DNA of 43,655 nt from Longimicrobium sp. (GCA_036389795.1 DASVWD010000239.1:1-43655); one strand, 5' to 3'. Shown: positions 1 through 9,185, counted from the first letter of the stretch. Notes: generated from the sequence alone by a model not told the origin. A program made the numbers and translations.

Positions 1-13
1 AAACAGATTGGCA

Positions 14-95
14 TCACACAGAGGACACGGAGGACACGGAGAGAACTTCAATCTCTCCGCTGTTCCTCTGTGTTCTCTGTGCCCTCTGTGTGAGA
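14..95. repeat. Palindromic repeat family A, copy 1 (TCACnCAGAG ends)
   Basis: Hairpin-forming element. The left end TCACACAGAGG pairs with the right end CCTCTGTGTGA. The arms hold tandem units of about 9 nt based on GGACACGGA. Four further copies lie at 139-210, 26750-26812, 41867-41929 and 43410-43490, all between genes. Together with copy 2 and the terminator at 265-299 it fills the stretch from 1 to 354, where I see no gene. Confidence 0.8.
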
Positions 96-138
96 CCTTT
101 TCAGGGCTGATACCCGAACGATTCCCTGCGAAATGGTA

Positions 139-210
139 TCACGCAGAGGTAGCAGAGGAAGACCAATCGGGCGATGTGTTCTCTACTACCTCTGCCGACC
201 CTGCGTGAGA
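139..210. repeat. Palindromic repeat family A, copy 2
   Basis: The left end TCACGCAGAGG and right end CTGCGTGAGA pair; the middle is less perfect than in other copies. The fifth base pair of the stem is G-C here and A-T in copy 1, a compensatory change that supports a selected or copied hairpin. Confidence 0.75.
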
Positions 211-264
211 CATTCCGGACACGGGTCTCGAACGGCGGCCAGTCGAATCGACAGAACACGAAAA

Positions 265-299
265 CGCCCCGGCCGCCGGAAGATCCGGCGGCCGGGGCG
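265..299 (-). terminator. Rho-independent terminator of the M28 peptidase gene
   Basis: A perfect 16-bp stem (CGCCCCGGCCGCCGGA, 265-280, and its complement at 284-299) with a 3-nt loop. Read on the minus strand it is followed by TTTTCGTG. It lies 56 bases past the stop codon of the minus-strand peptidase. Confidence 0.85.
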
Positions 300-354
300 A
301 TCCGTCGCGGCAGGAAAAGGAGGGCAGGCTGTAGCTATCCCCCGTCCCCTGCGG

Positions 355-2064
355 CTACTGCCGGCACTGCCCGTACGGGTCCGGCTTCGGCTTGTCCACC
401 ACCAGCCGCTCCGGCCGGTCGCCCACCGCCTTCGCCACGTCGGCGATCAGGCGGCTCACCTTGGCCAGCTTCTCGTAGTCGAGGTACTGCGGCTCGTCGG
501 TGAGCATGTGGTAGTCGAAGTGGCCGCCCGTGGTGAAGAAGGTCACCGGGATCCCCCACCGCGCGTAGTTGTAGTGGTCGCTGCGGCAGTAGATGTTGGC
601 CGGGTGCCCGTTGGCGTCCCACGAGTAGTCGAAGGTGAAGCCGTGGCTGGCCGACGTGTTCACCTGCTCGATCAGGTCGCCCAGCTGCGTCGAGAGCCGG
701 CGCGAGCCCACCAGCTGCACGTAGCCGGCGCCGCCGCCCTGCAGGTCGTCGGCGCGGCCGCGGCCCACCATGTCGATGTTGAGCTGCGCCACGATCGAGT
801 CGCGCGGCACCGTGGGGTGCTCGGTGAACCACTCCGAGCCCAGCAGCCCCTTCTCCTCGGCCGTGTGCCACACGAAGAGCACCGAGCGCTTCGGCCGGTT
901 GGCCGCCAGGTACTCCGCGATCTCCAGCATCGCCGCCGTCCCGCTCGCGTCGTCGTCGGCGCCGTTGAAGATCGAGTCGCGCCGGGCGGGGCGCTCGGCG
1001 CGCAGCCCCTGGAGCACCCGCTGCACCTCGGCCGCCTTGGCCGCCGTGGCGCTGTCGGGCTGCTGGTCGGCGCCGGTGGGGCGCAGCACGCGGTTGAACG
1101 CGCGGAGGGAGTCGTGGTCCAGCGCGCCCGGGGCCACGCCGTCGTGGTCGTTGTGCGAGCCGATGGCCACGTACTGGCCGCGCAGCCGCGGGTCGCTCCC
1201 GCGCAGGACGGCCACCACGTTGCGCGCCGGGTGCTCGGCCGGCGTCTCGGTGAACGCCACCGTGCCGCTCACCGCCTTCCCCGCCGCGCCCGGCTGCAGG
1301 CCCGCCAGCGGCGCGCCCAGCAGCTTCTCGGCCGCCGCGGCGGTCACCAGGACCGCCGCCGGCGCGGCCGGCGCCTGCGGCTGCTGGTGGCCCGCCTGCG
1401 AGAGCATGAGCTGCGGCTCGGTGAAGAAGCCCAGCACCGGCGGCGGCGTCACGTCCATCGACGCGATCGCCACCCCGGCCGCCGTGGCGTAGCGCCCCAG
1501 CGGCGCCGCCGTCCAGAAGCGCCAGCTCGGGCGCCCGTCCGGCCCCGCCGGCGCCGCGAACACCACCAGCTTCCCCGCCGCCTGCTCGGGCGAGATCATG
1601 CCGGGGTCGCCGATGCGGCCGCCGTAGACCACCTGCGTGCCGCTGGCCGCCAGCCGCTCGCCGAAGGTGAAGGCGCCGGGCACCGAGGGGATCAGCACGA
1701 AGTCCGTCCCGAACGCCAGGCGCTGCCCGTCCACGGTGAGCACGGCGCTCCGGTCCGCCCCGCGGCGCACCAGGGGGATGGTCTGGAAGAAGGTGCCGCC
1801 CTCGCCGGCCGGCTCCAGGCCGATGCGCCGCGCCTGGCGGGCGATGTAGTCGGTGCCCATCACGTTGCCGCGCGTGCCCGACTCGCGCCCCATCATCGAG
1901 TCGTCGGCCAGCACGTACACGTGCGTCATCGCGTCGGCCGCGGTGATGGCCGCCGAGGTGGGCCGCGGCGGGTGCTTGAGCGGATGCTCCGGCGCCTGCG
2001 CGAGCGCCGGCCCCGCGAGCAGCGCGAGCGCCAGCGCGCCGGTGGAACCTGCGTGGATCTTCAC
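355..2064 (-). CDS. Secreted M28-family zinc aminopeptidase-like protein
   Basis: Predicted 569-residue exported metallopeptidase of clan MH (M28), likely removing N-terminal residues from peptides in the periplasm or outside the cell. I place the start at GTG 2064, since the next residues (VKIHAGSTGALALALLAGPA) form a signal peptide and CAGGAG lies upstream; the longer frame to 2277 only reads through a repeat. The expected zinc ligands are visible: GSHNDHD (His304, Asp306), GADDDASG (Asp370), the AEE pair (Glu403-Glu404), NIDMVGR (Asp431) and a late His in GGHFDYH. A PA-like insertion of roughly 130 residues sits between the N-terminal part and the catalytic core, as in many membrane or secreted M28 enzymes. 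It follows the S41 peptidase gene on the same strand, but a 407-base repeat-filled gap separates them, so it is probably transcribed separately. The substrate is not predictable. Confidence 0.92.
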   Translation of the reverse strand: MKIHAGSTGALALALLAGPALAQAPEHPLKHPPRPTSAAITAADAMTHVYVLADDSMMGRESGTRGNVMGTDYIARQARRIGLEPAGEGGTFFQTIPLVRRGADRSAVLTVDGQRLAFGTDFVLIPSVPGAFTFGERLAASGTQVVYGGRIGDPGMISPEQAAGKLVVFAAPAGPDGRPSWRFWTAAPLGRYATAAGVAIASMDVTPPPVLGFFTEPQLMLSQAGHQQPQAPAAPAAVLVTAAAAEKLLGAPLAGLQPGAAGKAVSGTVAFTETPAEHPARNVVAVLRGSDPRLRGQYVAIGSHNDHDGVAPGALDHDSLRAFNRVLRPTGADQQPDSATAAKAAEVQRVLQGLRAERPARRDSIFNGADDDASGTAAMLEIAEYLAANRPKRSVLFVWHTAEEKGLLGSEWFTEHPTVPRDSIVAQLNIDMVGRGRADDLQGGGAGYVQLVGSRRLSTQLGDLIEQVNTSASHGFTFDYSWDANGHPANIYCRSDHYNYARWGIPVTFFTTGGHFDYHMLTDEPQYLDYEKLAKVSRLIADVAKAVGDRPERLVVDKPKPDPYGQCRQ

Positions 2065-2143
2065 GGAACGGAACTCCTGGTGATGGGAACGGGGCGCACG
2101 CCGCGCCCGAGAAAACGACAAGACACTGCGAACCGCCCGGTTC

Positions 2144-2291
2144 GGGCATGTCCCTCCGCTGCGCTCCGGGCCGGGCTGCGCGCGCCGTAGGGCACGATAC
2201 GACTGTGCCCAACGGCGCCGGGCCCCGGTCGCGCCAAACCCCCGGCGCGCCCGTGTCCCGGCCCTCCGGGCGCGCATCCCTCATGCAACTT
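2144..2291 (-). repeat. Composite leader element (repeat family D), copy 1
   Basis: About 148 bp with two internal hairpins. Copies are at 17834-17982 and 36673-36816. Each lies 70-100 bases upstream of a gene start and in the same orientation relative to that gene. In this copy the first hairpin is GGGCAC/GTGCCC and the second CGCGCC/GGCGCG. The gap 2065-2471 is otherwise filled by a CAGGGAACAGGGGACAGG stretch (2292-2330) and repeat family B (2364-2417). Confidence 0.8.
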
Positions 2292-2363
2292 CAGGGAACA
2301 GGGGACAGGTTACAGGGAACAGGCGGCACCATCCCCCGTCCCCGCAGGGCCCCGTAAAGTCCA

Positions 2364-2417
2364 CCCTCTCCCGAAGTTGGGAGAGGGTTGCCGCTCTAAG
2401 GCGGCGGGTGAGGGCCC
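2364..2417 (-). repeat. Double-hairpin repeat family B, copy 1
   Basis: CCCTCTCCC/GGGAGAGGG hairpin (2364-2387) followed by a GCCGC/GCGGC hairpin (2390-2405) and GGGTGAGGGCCC. It lies just past the stop codon of the S41 peptidase gene, in the same orientation relative to the upstream gene as the copies at 34630 and 36982, so it may act as a transcript end. Confidence 0.8.
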
Positions 2418-2471
2418 CCGCGGCCGCGCCAAAGTCCGCGATCGTGCATGGGACAGCGGGGGCCTGCTTGC

Positions 2472-4130
2472 TCAGCCCCGGCTGCGCGCCGCCGCCGTCG
2501 CGGGGACCGGCGCCGGCACCGGCCGCGGCACCCGCGCGAAGGTCTCCGCCTGGGTGGCGGCCCCGCGCAGCAGCCCGAGCGCCGCCTGCAGCTGGTCGTC
2601 GCGCGCCGCCGCCCGGCGGAAGCTGGCCGAGTCGCCGAACGCCAGCGAGGCCACGCGGTCCTCCAGCAGCCGGTCGATCCACCCGGATCCCGCGTCGAAC
2701 TGCCCCCGCTCCACCGCCACGCCTTCCCTGCGCAGCCGCGCGAAGAGCTGCTCGCGCCACTCCGGCCCCGGCACGAAGTCCGGCCGGGCCGTCCTCGCCA
2801 GCTCCAGCGTGAGCTCCGAGAGCACCTCGTTCGTCGCCGACGCCCGCGCCGAGAGCGCCCGCGCCAGCGCGCGCTCGGGCCCCGCCAGCGTGTCGGAGCG
2901 CACCACCACGTCCGGGGTGATCCCCCCGCCGCCGTACACGGGCCGCCCCTGGTCGGAGTGGAACACCGGCCGCGCCGCCAGCGCCGAGTCCGAGGGCGGC
3001 AGCGTGTCCTCGGGCGCGAAGGAGCCGTCGGGGAGCAGCTTGCGCTCGCGCTGGATGGAGCGGCCGCTGGGCGTGTACCACTTCCCCGTGGTCAGCTTGA
3101 GCGCCCACCCGCCCTCCAGCGGGAAGAGGTCCTGCACCAGCCCCTTACCGAAGGTCGGCTCGCCGACGACCACCGCGCGGTCGTGGTCCTGCAGCGCCCC
3201 CGCCACGATCTCCGCCGCCGACGCCGTCCCCTCGTCGGTGAGCACCACCACCGGCTCGGCCGGCGCCAGCGGGTCGGCGGCCGCGCGGTACACCTCGGTG
3301 GGGACGTTGCGGTAGACCACCCGCAGCACCTCCTGCCCCCGCTTCACGAACACGTTGCTGACGCGGATCGACTGGTCCAGGCTCCCGCCGCCGTTGCCGC
3401 GCAGGTCCAGGACGAACGCCCGCGCCCCCGCCTTGCGGAGCCCCGCCACCGCCCGGTACACCTCCTCGGCCGAGCTCTCGCTGAAGCGGTCCAGCGGCAG
3501 GTAGCCGATGCGGTCGTCCAGCATCAGCGCGTAGGGGACCACGGGGATGTGCACCACCGCCCGGCGCGCCTCGATGCGCACCGGCGCGGCCTCGCCGCGG
3601 CGCACCAGCGCCACGCGCACGGTGGTCCCCTCCGGCCCCAGCAGCCGCGCCGTCACCCGGTCCAGCGGCACCCCCGTCACCCGCACCCCGTCCACCTCCA
3701 CGATGCGGTCGCCCACCCGCACCCCCGCGCCCTCGGCGGGCGTCTGCGGATAGACGCGCATCACCGTGGCGGTGTCGCGCACCACCTCCACCAGCATCCC
3801 CAGCCCGCCGTAGCCGTTGCGCAGGCTCTCGCGCTGGAAGTCGGCCAGCTCCTCGGGCGAGTAGAGGTCCGCGTACGGGTCGCCGATGCGGCGCAGCAGC
3901 CCGCGCGCCGCCATCTCGTACAGGCTGTCCTCGGGCACCTGGTCGGCGCCCAGCGCGTACACGCGCGCGAAGACCTCCTGGAAGAGCTGCGCGCCGTCGC
4001 TCACGGCGCTCTGCAGCATGAAGCCGCCCACCACCAGCGGCGGCACCAGCGCCGCCAGCAGCGCGCGCTTCAGGCCGCGCCTGCGCTCCCGCGCGTCCAC
4101 GCGGCGGGCGGGGGTCCTGCGACGGCTCAT
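2472..4130 (-). CDS. S41 C-terminal processing peptidase (CtpA-like)
   Basis: Predicted 552-residue membrane-anchored serine protease of the tail-specific/CtpA family, acting in the periplasm. From the N-terminus: basic stretch, one membrane segment (about 24-42), a PDZ domain (about 107-178, with GYGGLGM and AGVRVGDRIVEVDG), and the S41 core with LDLRGNGGGS. The Ser-Lys dyad is visible as Ser304 in DEGTASAAEI and Lys329 in TFGKG. The long C-terminal tail after the core (from about 380) resembles that of C-terminal peptidases from related phyla. The start ATG shares its A with the TGA stop of the upstream gene (CGGTGATGAGC), pointing to translational coupling with the NTF2-like gene. No partner or substrate is suggested beyond that coupling. 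Confidence 0.94.
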   Translation of the reverse strand: MSRRRTPARRVDARERRRGLKRALLAALVPPLVVGGFMLQSAVSDGAQLFQEVFARVYALGADQVPEDSLYEMAARGLLRRIGDPYADLYSPEELADFQRESLRNGYGGLGMLVEVVRDTATVMRVYPQTPAEGAGVRVGDRIVEVDGVRVTGVPLDRVTARLLGPEGTTVRVALVRRGEAAPVRIEARRAVVHIPVVPYALMLDDRIGYLPLDRFSESSAEEVYRAVAGLRKAGARAFVLDLRGNGGGSLDQSIRVSNVFVKRGQEVLRVVYRNVPTEVYRAAADPLAPAEPVVVLTDEGTASAAEIVAGALQDHDRAVVVGEPTFGKGLVQDLFPLEGGWALKLTTGKWYTPSGRSIQRERKLLPDGSFAPEDTLPPSDSALAARPVFHSDQGRPVYGGGGITPDVVVRSDTLAGPERALARALSARASATNEVLSELTLELARTARPDFVPGPEWREQLFARLRREGVAVERGQFDAGSGWIDRLLEDRVASLAFGDSASFRRAAARDDQLQAALGLLRGAATQAETFARVPRPVPAPVPATAAARSRG

Positions 4131-4630
4131 CACCGGCCCCGGGTCGGCGGCAGCTCCGGGCACCCCTCGCGCCGGCGCGTGTCGGTCACCTGGATCACCT
4201 TCCACCCGTCCGCGGCGCGGAAGAGCTGGAAGGCGTTCACCCCGCAGTGCGACAGGCGGTCGCCCGCGTAAAAGGTGTAGCGCATCCACGCCGTGGCCAG
4301 CGGGCCGTCCACCCGCACCTCCAGCCCGTCGATACGCTCGTCGTACACCACGTCGTGCGGCGTGCCCACCGTGCGCACGAAGGCCTCGATCGAGTCCACG
4401 CGCACCCCCGTCTGCCCGTCGGGGCGCACGCCCGTCGTCATCAGCCGCGCCGTGGGGTGCATGACGGAGCGGACCACGGTGCTGTCGCCCGCGCGCATCC
4501 CGTCGAAGAGGCGGCGGATCGTGGCCGCGACTTCGGCCTCGGCCGCGGCGCCGGTGGTCTGCTGGGCGCGGAGCGGGGCCGCGGGCGCGAGCGCCAGGAC
4601 GGCGAGAACGGCCAGGGAGATGCGCTTCAT
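4130..4630 (-). CDS. Exported NTF2-like (SnoaL/DUF4440-type) protein
   Basis: A 166-residue protein with a clear signal peptide (MKRISLAVLAVLALAPAA, cleavage near LRAQ-QT). The rest reads as one NTF2-like cone fold: helix IRRLFDGMRAGDSTVVRSVM followed by alternating strands, ending in the typical GWKVIQVTDTRR strand. Relatives include lumazine-binding-like and ketosteroid-isomerase-like proteins; no catalytic residues can be assigned. The gene sits 27 bases after the cupin stop and overlaps the S41 peptidase start by one base. Serine hydrolase, cupin, NTF2-like and S41 genes therefore look like one transcript. The function may be small-ligand or peptide binding in the periplasm; this is inference. 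Confidence 0.82.
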   Translation of the reverse strand: MKRISLAVLAVLALAPAAPLRAQQTTGAAAEAEVAATIRRLFDGMRAGDSTVVRSVMHPTARLMTTGVRPDGQTGVRVDSIEAFVRTVGTPHDVVYDERIDGLEVRVDGPLATAWMRYTFYAGDRLSHCGVNAFQLFRAADGWKVIQVTDTRRREGCPELPPTRGR

Positions 4631-4657
4631 CCGTCGAGACTCGTTCGAAAGGAATGG

Positions 4658-5014
4658 TCAGGAGGTTCGGCCCTCGCCGGGCCGTTCCCCGCCCTCGGGG
4701 CCGTAGAAGAACACCCAGGTGGCGAAGTCGTCCGAGAAGTCCTCGAAGCGGTGGACGACGCCGGCCGGGACGAAGAGCACGTCGCCGGGCCCGAAGACGT
4801 GCCGGTCGGCGCCGTTGACGAACCACCCCGTCCCGGAGATCACCACGTACACCTCGTCGCGCGTGTGCGGCTGCTGCGGGTCCGTCCCGCGCGGCGCGTA
4901 CACCTCCACCACCAGCGAGCCGTGCTCGAGCTGCGTGGTGAAGCGCTCGCCGCCCGGCCCGGGCAGCGTGGCCAGCGCCTCGGCCGCGGTGACGCGGCGC
5001 CGCGCTTCGCTCAC
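4658..5014 (-). CDS. Small single-domain cupin
   Basis: A 118-residue cupin without signal peptide, probably cytoplasmic. Both cupin motifs are present: HTRDEVYVVISGTG (His50, Glu54) and GDVLFVPAGVVHRF (His88), which would bind a metal. The first motif has a single His, so a three-ligand site is the safest reading. The GTG start overlaps the TGA stop of the upstream serine hydrolase in a GTGA, so the two are translationally coupled. Small cupins of this type are sensors, isomerases or dioxygenases; the sequence does not say which. Confidence 0.88.
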   Translation of the reverse strand: MSEARRRVTAAEALATLPGPGGERFTTQLEHGSLVVEVYAPRGTDPQQPHTRDEVYVVISGTGWFVNGADRHVFGPGDVLFVPAGVVHRFEDFSDDFATWVFFYGPEGGERPGEGRTS

Positions 5015-6243
5015 CGGCCCCGGCTCCCGGCGGGGAGCGACTCGACCACGATGCGCGCCAGCTCGGTGACGACCTGCCCCGGGCCGCGGCCCAGGGCGCC
5101 CTCCGCCGTGGTGTTCACCTGGAAGGCGACGGCCACGCCGTGCTCGGGCCAGTAGCGCACCTCGGTGAGGTAGCCCGGCATGTAGCCGCTGTGCCCCCAG
5201 GTGACGCCGAGCGGGGTGGGGCGGACGATGACGCCCAGCCCGTACCGCGCCTCGCGCCCGAGCATCGGGGCGGGGACCCCCACCAGCGCCTTGTCGAGCA
5301 GCGCCCGTGGGAACGCCCGCCCCTCGTAGAGCGCCTTCGCCCACCGCGCCAGGTCCTCGGCCGTGGAGGCGAAGCCGCCGCCCGCCCACTCGAACTGGGG
5401 ATTGACCGCGAAGCGCCCCTGGGCGTCGATCATCGCGTCCGCGCCGCCGAAGGGATTGCCGGGGCCCGCATACCCCTGAGCCAGTCCGTTGATCCGGCGG
5501 CTGTCGGAGGGCACCGTGTTCGCCAATCCGAGGGGCAGGAGCACCCGCCGCTCCACTTCCGCGTACAGCGTGGAGCCGGTGATCCGCTCGATGATGGCGC
5601 CCAGGACGATGTAGTTGGTGTCGGAGTAGTCCCACCCCTGCCCCGCCGCGAACGGCGCCCGCGCGTCGAAGAGGTACGCCAGCCGCTCCTGAGGCGTCCA
5701 CACCCGGTCGGGATCGGCGGAGAGGTCGCGCAGGAAGCGCTCGTTCAGCTCGTAGCGCACCAGCCCGCTGGTGTGGTTCATCAGCATCCGCACGGTCACG
5801 TCCCGCGCGTTCGGCAGCCGCCCGAACCACGGCTCCGCGCCGAGATGCTTCGCGATCGGGTCGTCGAGCCCCAGCCTCCCCTCGCCCACCAGCTGGAGGG
5901 CGACGGCAGCCACGTACGTCTTCCCCACGCTCCCCGAGAGCATCCGGTCCGCCGGCCGCATCGCCAGGTCGCGCGCCGTGTCGGACTGACCCGTCGCCAG
6001 CCCGAGCACCGTCCCGTCCGGCAGCGCGATCCCGGCGGTGGCCCCGGGGAAATGCCCCGCCGCGTGGATGCTGTCGAGCTTCGCCTGCAGCCGCGCCACC
6101 AGCGCCGCGTCCACCCGGCGGACGGACGGCGCCGCGGCCGCCGCCCGCTGCGCCCGCACCGCCGGCGAGCACGCCGGCGCGGCGACCAGGACGGCGGCGA
6201 GGAGCGGGCGGAGCGAGCGGAGGAGGTACGGGGTCCGGATCAT
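5011..6243 (-). CDS. Serine hydrolase of the class C beta-lactamase/DD-peptidase family
   Basis: Predicted 410-residue exported serine hydrolase. ATG 6243 gives an N-terminal export signal; the Cys in AAPACSP may be a lipid attachment site but the lipobox is not canonical. Active-site motifs: Ser105-x-x-Lys108 (SGSVGK), Tyr206-Ser-Asp208 in place of the usual YxN, and HSG in WGHSGYMPG in place of KTG. These are typical of the esterase/D-aminopeptidase branch rather than of true beta-lactamases. It is the first gene of a likely four-gene minus-strand operon (hydrolase, cupin, NTF2-like, S41 peptidase). The longer frame to 6435 has no Shine-Dalgarno support and reads through a repeat. Substrate unknown. 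Confidence 0.9.
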   Translation of the reverse strand: MIRTPYLLRSLRPLLAAVLVAAPACSPAVRAQRAAAAAPSVRRVDAALVARLQAKLDSIHAAGHFPGATAGIALPDGTVLGLATGQSDTARDLAMRPADRMLSGSVGKTYVAAVALQLVGEGRLGLDDPIAKHLGAEPWFGRLPNARDVTVRMLMNHTSGLVRYELNERFLRDLSADPDRVWTPQERLAYLFDARAPFAAGQGWDYSDTNYIVLGAIIERITGSTLYAEVERRVLLPLGLANTVPSDSRRINGLAQGYAGPGNPFGGADAMIDAQGRFAVNPQFEWAGGGFASTAEDLARWAKALYEGRAFPRALLDKALVGVPAPMLGREARYGLGVIVRPTPLGVTWGHSGYMPGYLTEVRYWPEHGVAVAFQVNTTAEGALGRGPGQVVTELARIVVESLPAGSRGR

Positions 6244-6280
6244 CGATTCGGATCCTGGTGATGGCTGGCCGGCTGGCCGG

Positions 6281-6328
6281 GCGAATGAATTCGCTGCAAC
6301 GACCACACGAAGTCCGCCTGCGCGGACT
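6281..6328 (-). repeat. Two-hairpin repeat family C, copy 1
   Basis: Hairpin B is GCGAAT-GA-ATTCGC (6281-6294) and hairpin A is AGTCCGC-CTGC-GCGGACT (6311-6328), separated by a 16-base linker. It is inverted relative to copy 2 at 6444. Both stems differ from copy 2 by paired substitutions. Confidence 0.75.
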
Positions 6329-6443
6329 GGCGGGCTGCGCCCGCGCGCTTCGCGCCGACGGGGCGAGTATCGATGCGAGGGAGCAACCTGCCTCGCCCGT
6401 GCGGCGCCTGCCACCCGCGCCGAACCCGCGCCCACACCGAAGG

Positions 6444-6491
6444 AGCCCGCGCAGGCGGGCTTTTCGCCGTTGTAGCCGCGGGTTCACCCGC
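6444..6491 (+). repeat. Two-hairpin repeat family C, copy 2
   Basis: Hairpin A is AGCCCGC-GCAG-GCGGGCT (6444-6461) and hairpin B is GCGGGT-TC-ACCCGC (6478-6491). Copies 3-6 are at 9957, 20974, 22170 and 30650. Confidence 0.8.
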
Positions 6492-7045
6492 CTTTCCCCA
6501 CCCAGACCCACCCCCAACGGAGCAAGCCCCGGCGCGGCGGGGAGCGGGCCGGCGGGTGGGACCGGCCATCCTCCGCGCGGCCGGGGCCGCTCGGGTCGGG
6601 GCGCCGCCGGCGCGCGGGCGCCGCAGCGCGATTCTATCCTGTCTCGGGAAGCCTAGAAAGCCTCCATCCTTCCCGCCTGGACCGGCGTCTCACGTGGAGT
6701 CCGCCCCCGCGGCCCTCAGCCGTGCCCACCCGGAGAAGCGCATGAGGGCTTTGAAGTGGGGGTTGCGTCGGCGTTATCGAGCCGCGGAGGACGGTGCTCT
6801 CTCCACTCGCCGGACTGCTGCCCGGCGCTAACAGCTTAGCACCGCGGGCGGCCGCGCAGGTACCGGAACGGGACGGGACGTGTCGGCGGGTGACGAGCGG
6901 TGGACGCGCGGGACGAGCGGAGAGCACCCGTTTCCCGAACACACCCCGAAATCCGAATGACTGGACGGCGCCCGCCCGCCGCCCGCACCTTCCTGCCACG
7001 CGGCCGATCCCGGTCGCGCGGGAACGGCGAGGACCGGAGCGAGGC

Positions 7046-8178
7046 GTGGAGACGAGCGAGGCGGGCGCGGGAGGAAGGTGGAAGCGGATCCGGGGCGACC
7101 TGCTGCTGGGGCTCGCCTTCTGGAGCGCCGTGGACCTCTTCTTCTTCTCGCGCCTCTACGTGCAGATCGGCGTGGCCGAGAAGCCGCCCTTCACCGCGCG
7201 CCAGATCTTCGGGCCCCACCTGCTGGAGACCGTGGCCGACGTGGCGCTGTGGACCCTCTACACCCCGCTCATCCTCCACCTGGCGCTGCGCTTCCGCCTG
7301 GGCCGCCGCCTCCTCCCCTGGGCGGTGCACCTGGGGGCCTCGCTCCCGCTGGCGGTGGTGAGCAGCCTGGTGGGGTGGGTGGTGGTCACCGCCACCTGGC
7401 CCGTGCCCGACCCGGCGCTCGCGCGCTGGCTCGCCTCGACGGTGCACAACAACGTGCAGGTGTACTGGATGGCCGTGGTGGCCGCCCTGGCGCTCGACTA
7501 CTGGCGCCGCGCCCGCGAGCGCGAGCTCAGGGCCTCGCAGCTCGAGACGCAGCTGGCCCGCGCGCACCTGCAGGCGCTGGAGATGCAGCTGCAGCCGCAC
7601 TTCCTCTTCAACACCCTCAACTCCATCTCCGAGCTGGTGCACGAAGACCCGCACGCCGCCGACCGCACCATCACGCGGCTCGGCGACCTGCTGCGCATGA
7701 GCATCGACCGCCAGGCCGGGCAGGAGGTGCCGCTCGCGCGCGAGCTGGAGTTCGTGGGCGCCTACCTGGAGATCGAGCGCACGCGCTTCCACGACCGGCT
7801 CACCGTGGAGACGCGCGTGGACCCCGGCGCGCTCGACGCGCTGGTCCCCTCGCTCATCCTGCAGCCGCTGGTGGAGAACGCCATCCGCCACGGCGTGGCG
7901 CCCCGCGCCCGCCCGGCGCGCATCGTCCTGGGCGCCGAGAGGGACGGCGACGTGCTGCGCCTCACCGTGGCCGACGACGGGCGCGGGCTCCCCCCGCGGG
8001 TGCGCGAGCGGGTGGGGCTCGGCAACACGCGCACGCGGCTCACGCAGCTCTACGGAGACCGGCACCGCTTCGAGGTGGCCGCCGCGCCGGGCGGGGGTAC
8101 GCTGGCCACGGTCGAGGTCCCCTACCGCCGCGCCGCGGACGCGCCCGCGCGCGAGGCGCCGCGCCTGGTGGAGGCCCG

Positions 8179-8182
<4 letters not shown>
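7046..8182 (+). CDS. LytS/AlgZ-type sensor histidine kinase
   Basis: Predicted 378-residue membrane histidine kinase. Four hydrophobic segments (about 18-32, 52-77, 85-107, 125-150) precede a short coiled linker and a His_kinase domain of the LytS type: LQLQPHFLFNTLNS with phospho-acceptor His185, then an HATPase_c domain with the N box LVENAIRHG and glycine-rich DDGRGL and GLGNTRTRL. I chose GTG 7046 because GGAGCGAGG precedes it; the frame runs upstream to 6794 but that stretch reads as non-coding. Its stop overlaps the start of the response regulator gene (GTGA), so the pair is co-translated. No extracellular sensor domain is visible, so the signal is probably sensed in the membrane. Confidence 0.94.
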
Positions 8183-8975
<793 letters not shown>

Positions 8976-8979
<4 letters not shown>

Positions 8980-9185
8980 GTCGATCCCGCCTCTTCCAGC
9001 GGGTCGTCGTACCATGGATCGTCCTCCAACCCATCCATCAGCGTCGCCTCCCAGACCCGCCGCTCCGCGAGCTCCTCTTCCCAGGCGGCGGGGTCCGCCC
9101 TGAGCGCGTCATAAGCGGCGTTCACTTCCGCGAAAAACCGCCGACGGCGTTCGGCCTCATCCGGGAGGTCGGGAGGATTGGTCAT
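8976..9185 (-). CDS. Small acidic antitoxin-like protein, no toxin partner
   Basis: A 69-residue protein starting at ATG 9185 (a longer start at 9221 is possible). The segment NAAYDALRADPAAWEEELAERRVWEATLMDGLED resembles small acidic proteins often found beside PemK/MazF-like toxins; this link is from memory of the family pattern, not a search. No toxin gene lies next to it: downstream is the convergent response regulator and upstream is the short frame at 9228-9446. It is helical, strongly charged and has no signal or membrane segment. Base composition is somewhat lower in GC than its neighbours, which could mean transfer. Confidence 0.6.

Larger units (their letters stand above)
6244..7045. 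other. Long intergenic region with an inverted pair of family C repeats
   Basis: Lies between the divergent serine hydrolase and histidine kinase genes. It holds two head-to-head copies of repeat family C (6281-6328 and 6444-6491). The rest, 6492-7045, shows no convincing gene: the frames present are rich in Arg/Pro/Ala shadow sequence. I found no clear promoter, though it must contain start signals for both genes. Confidence 0.6.

Noticed and set aside
133-2190. Long open frame opposite the M28 peptidase
   Set aside because: Arg/His/Val-rich shadow of the minus-strand gene, without domain or ribosome-binding support; the minus strand carries all M28 ligands.
6373-6831. Possible 152-residue protein in the gap before the histidine kinase
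   Set aside because: Covers a family C repeat, is dominated by Arg/Pro/Ala and has no ribosome-binding site or motif.
6794-7045. N-terminal extension of the histidine kinase
   Set aside because: Arg/Pro/Thr-rich and not membrane-like; GTG 7046 has GGAGCGAGG before it and leads directly into the membrane segments.
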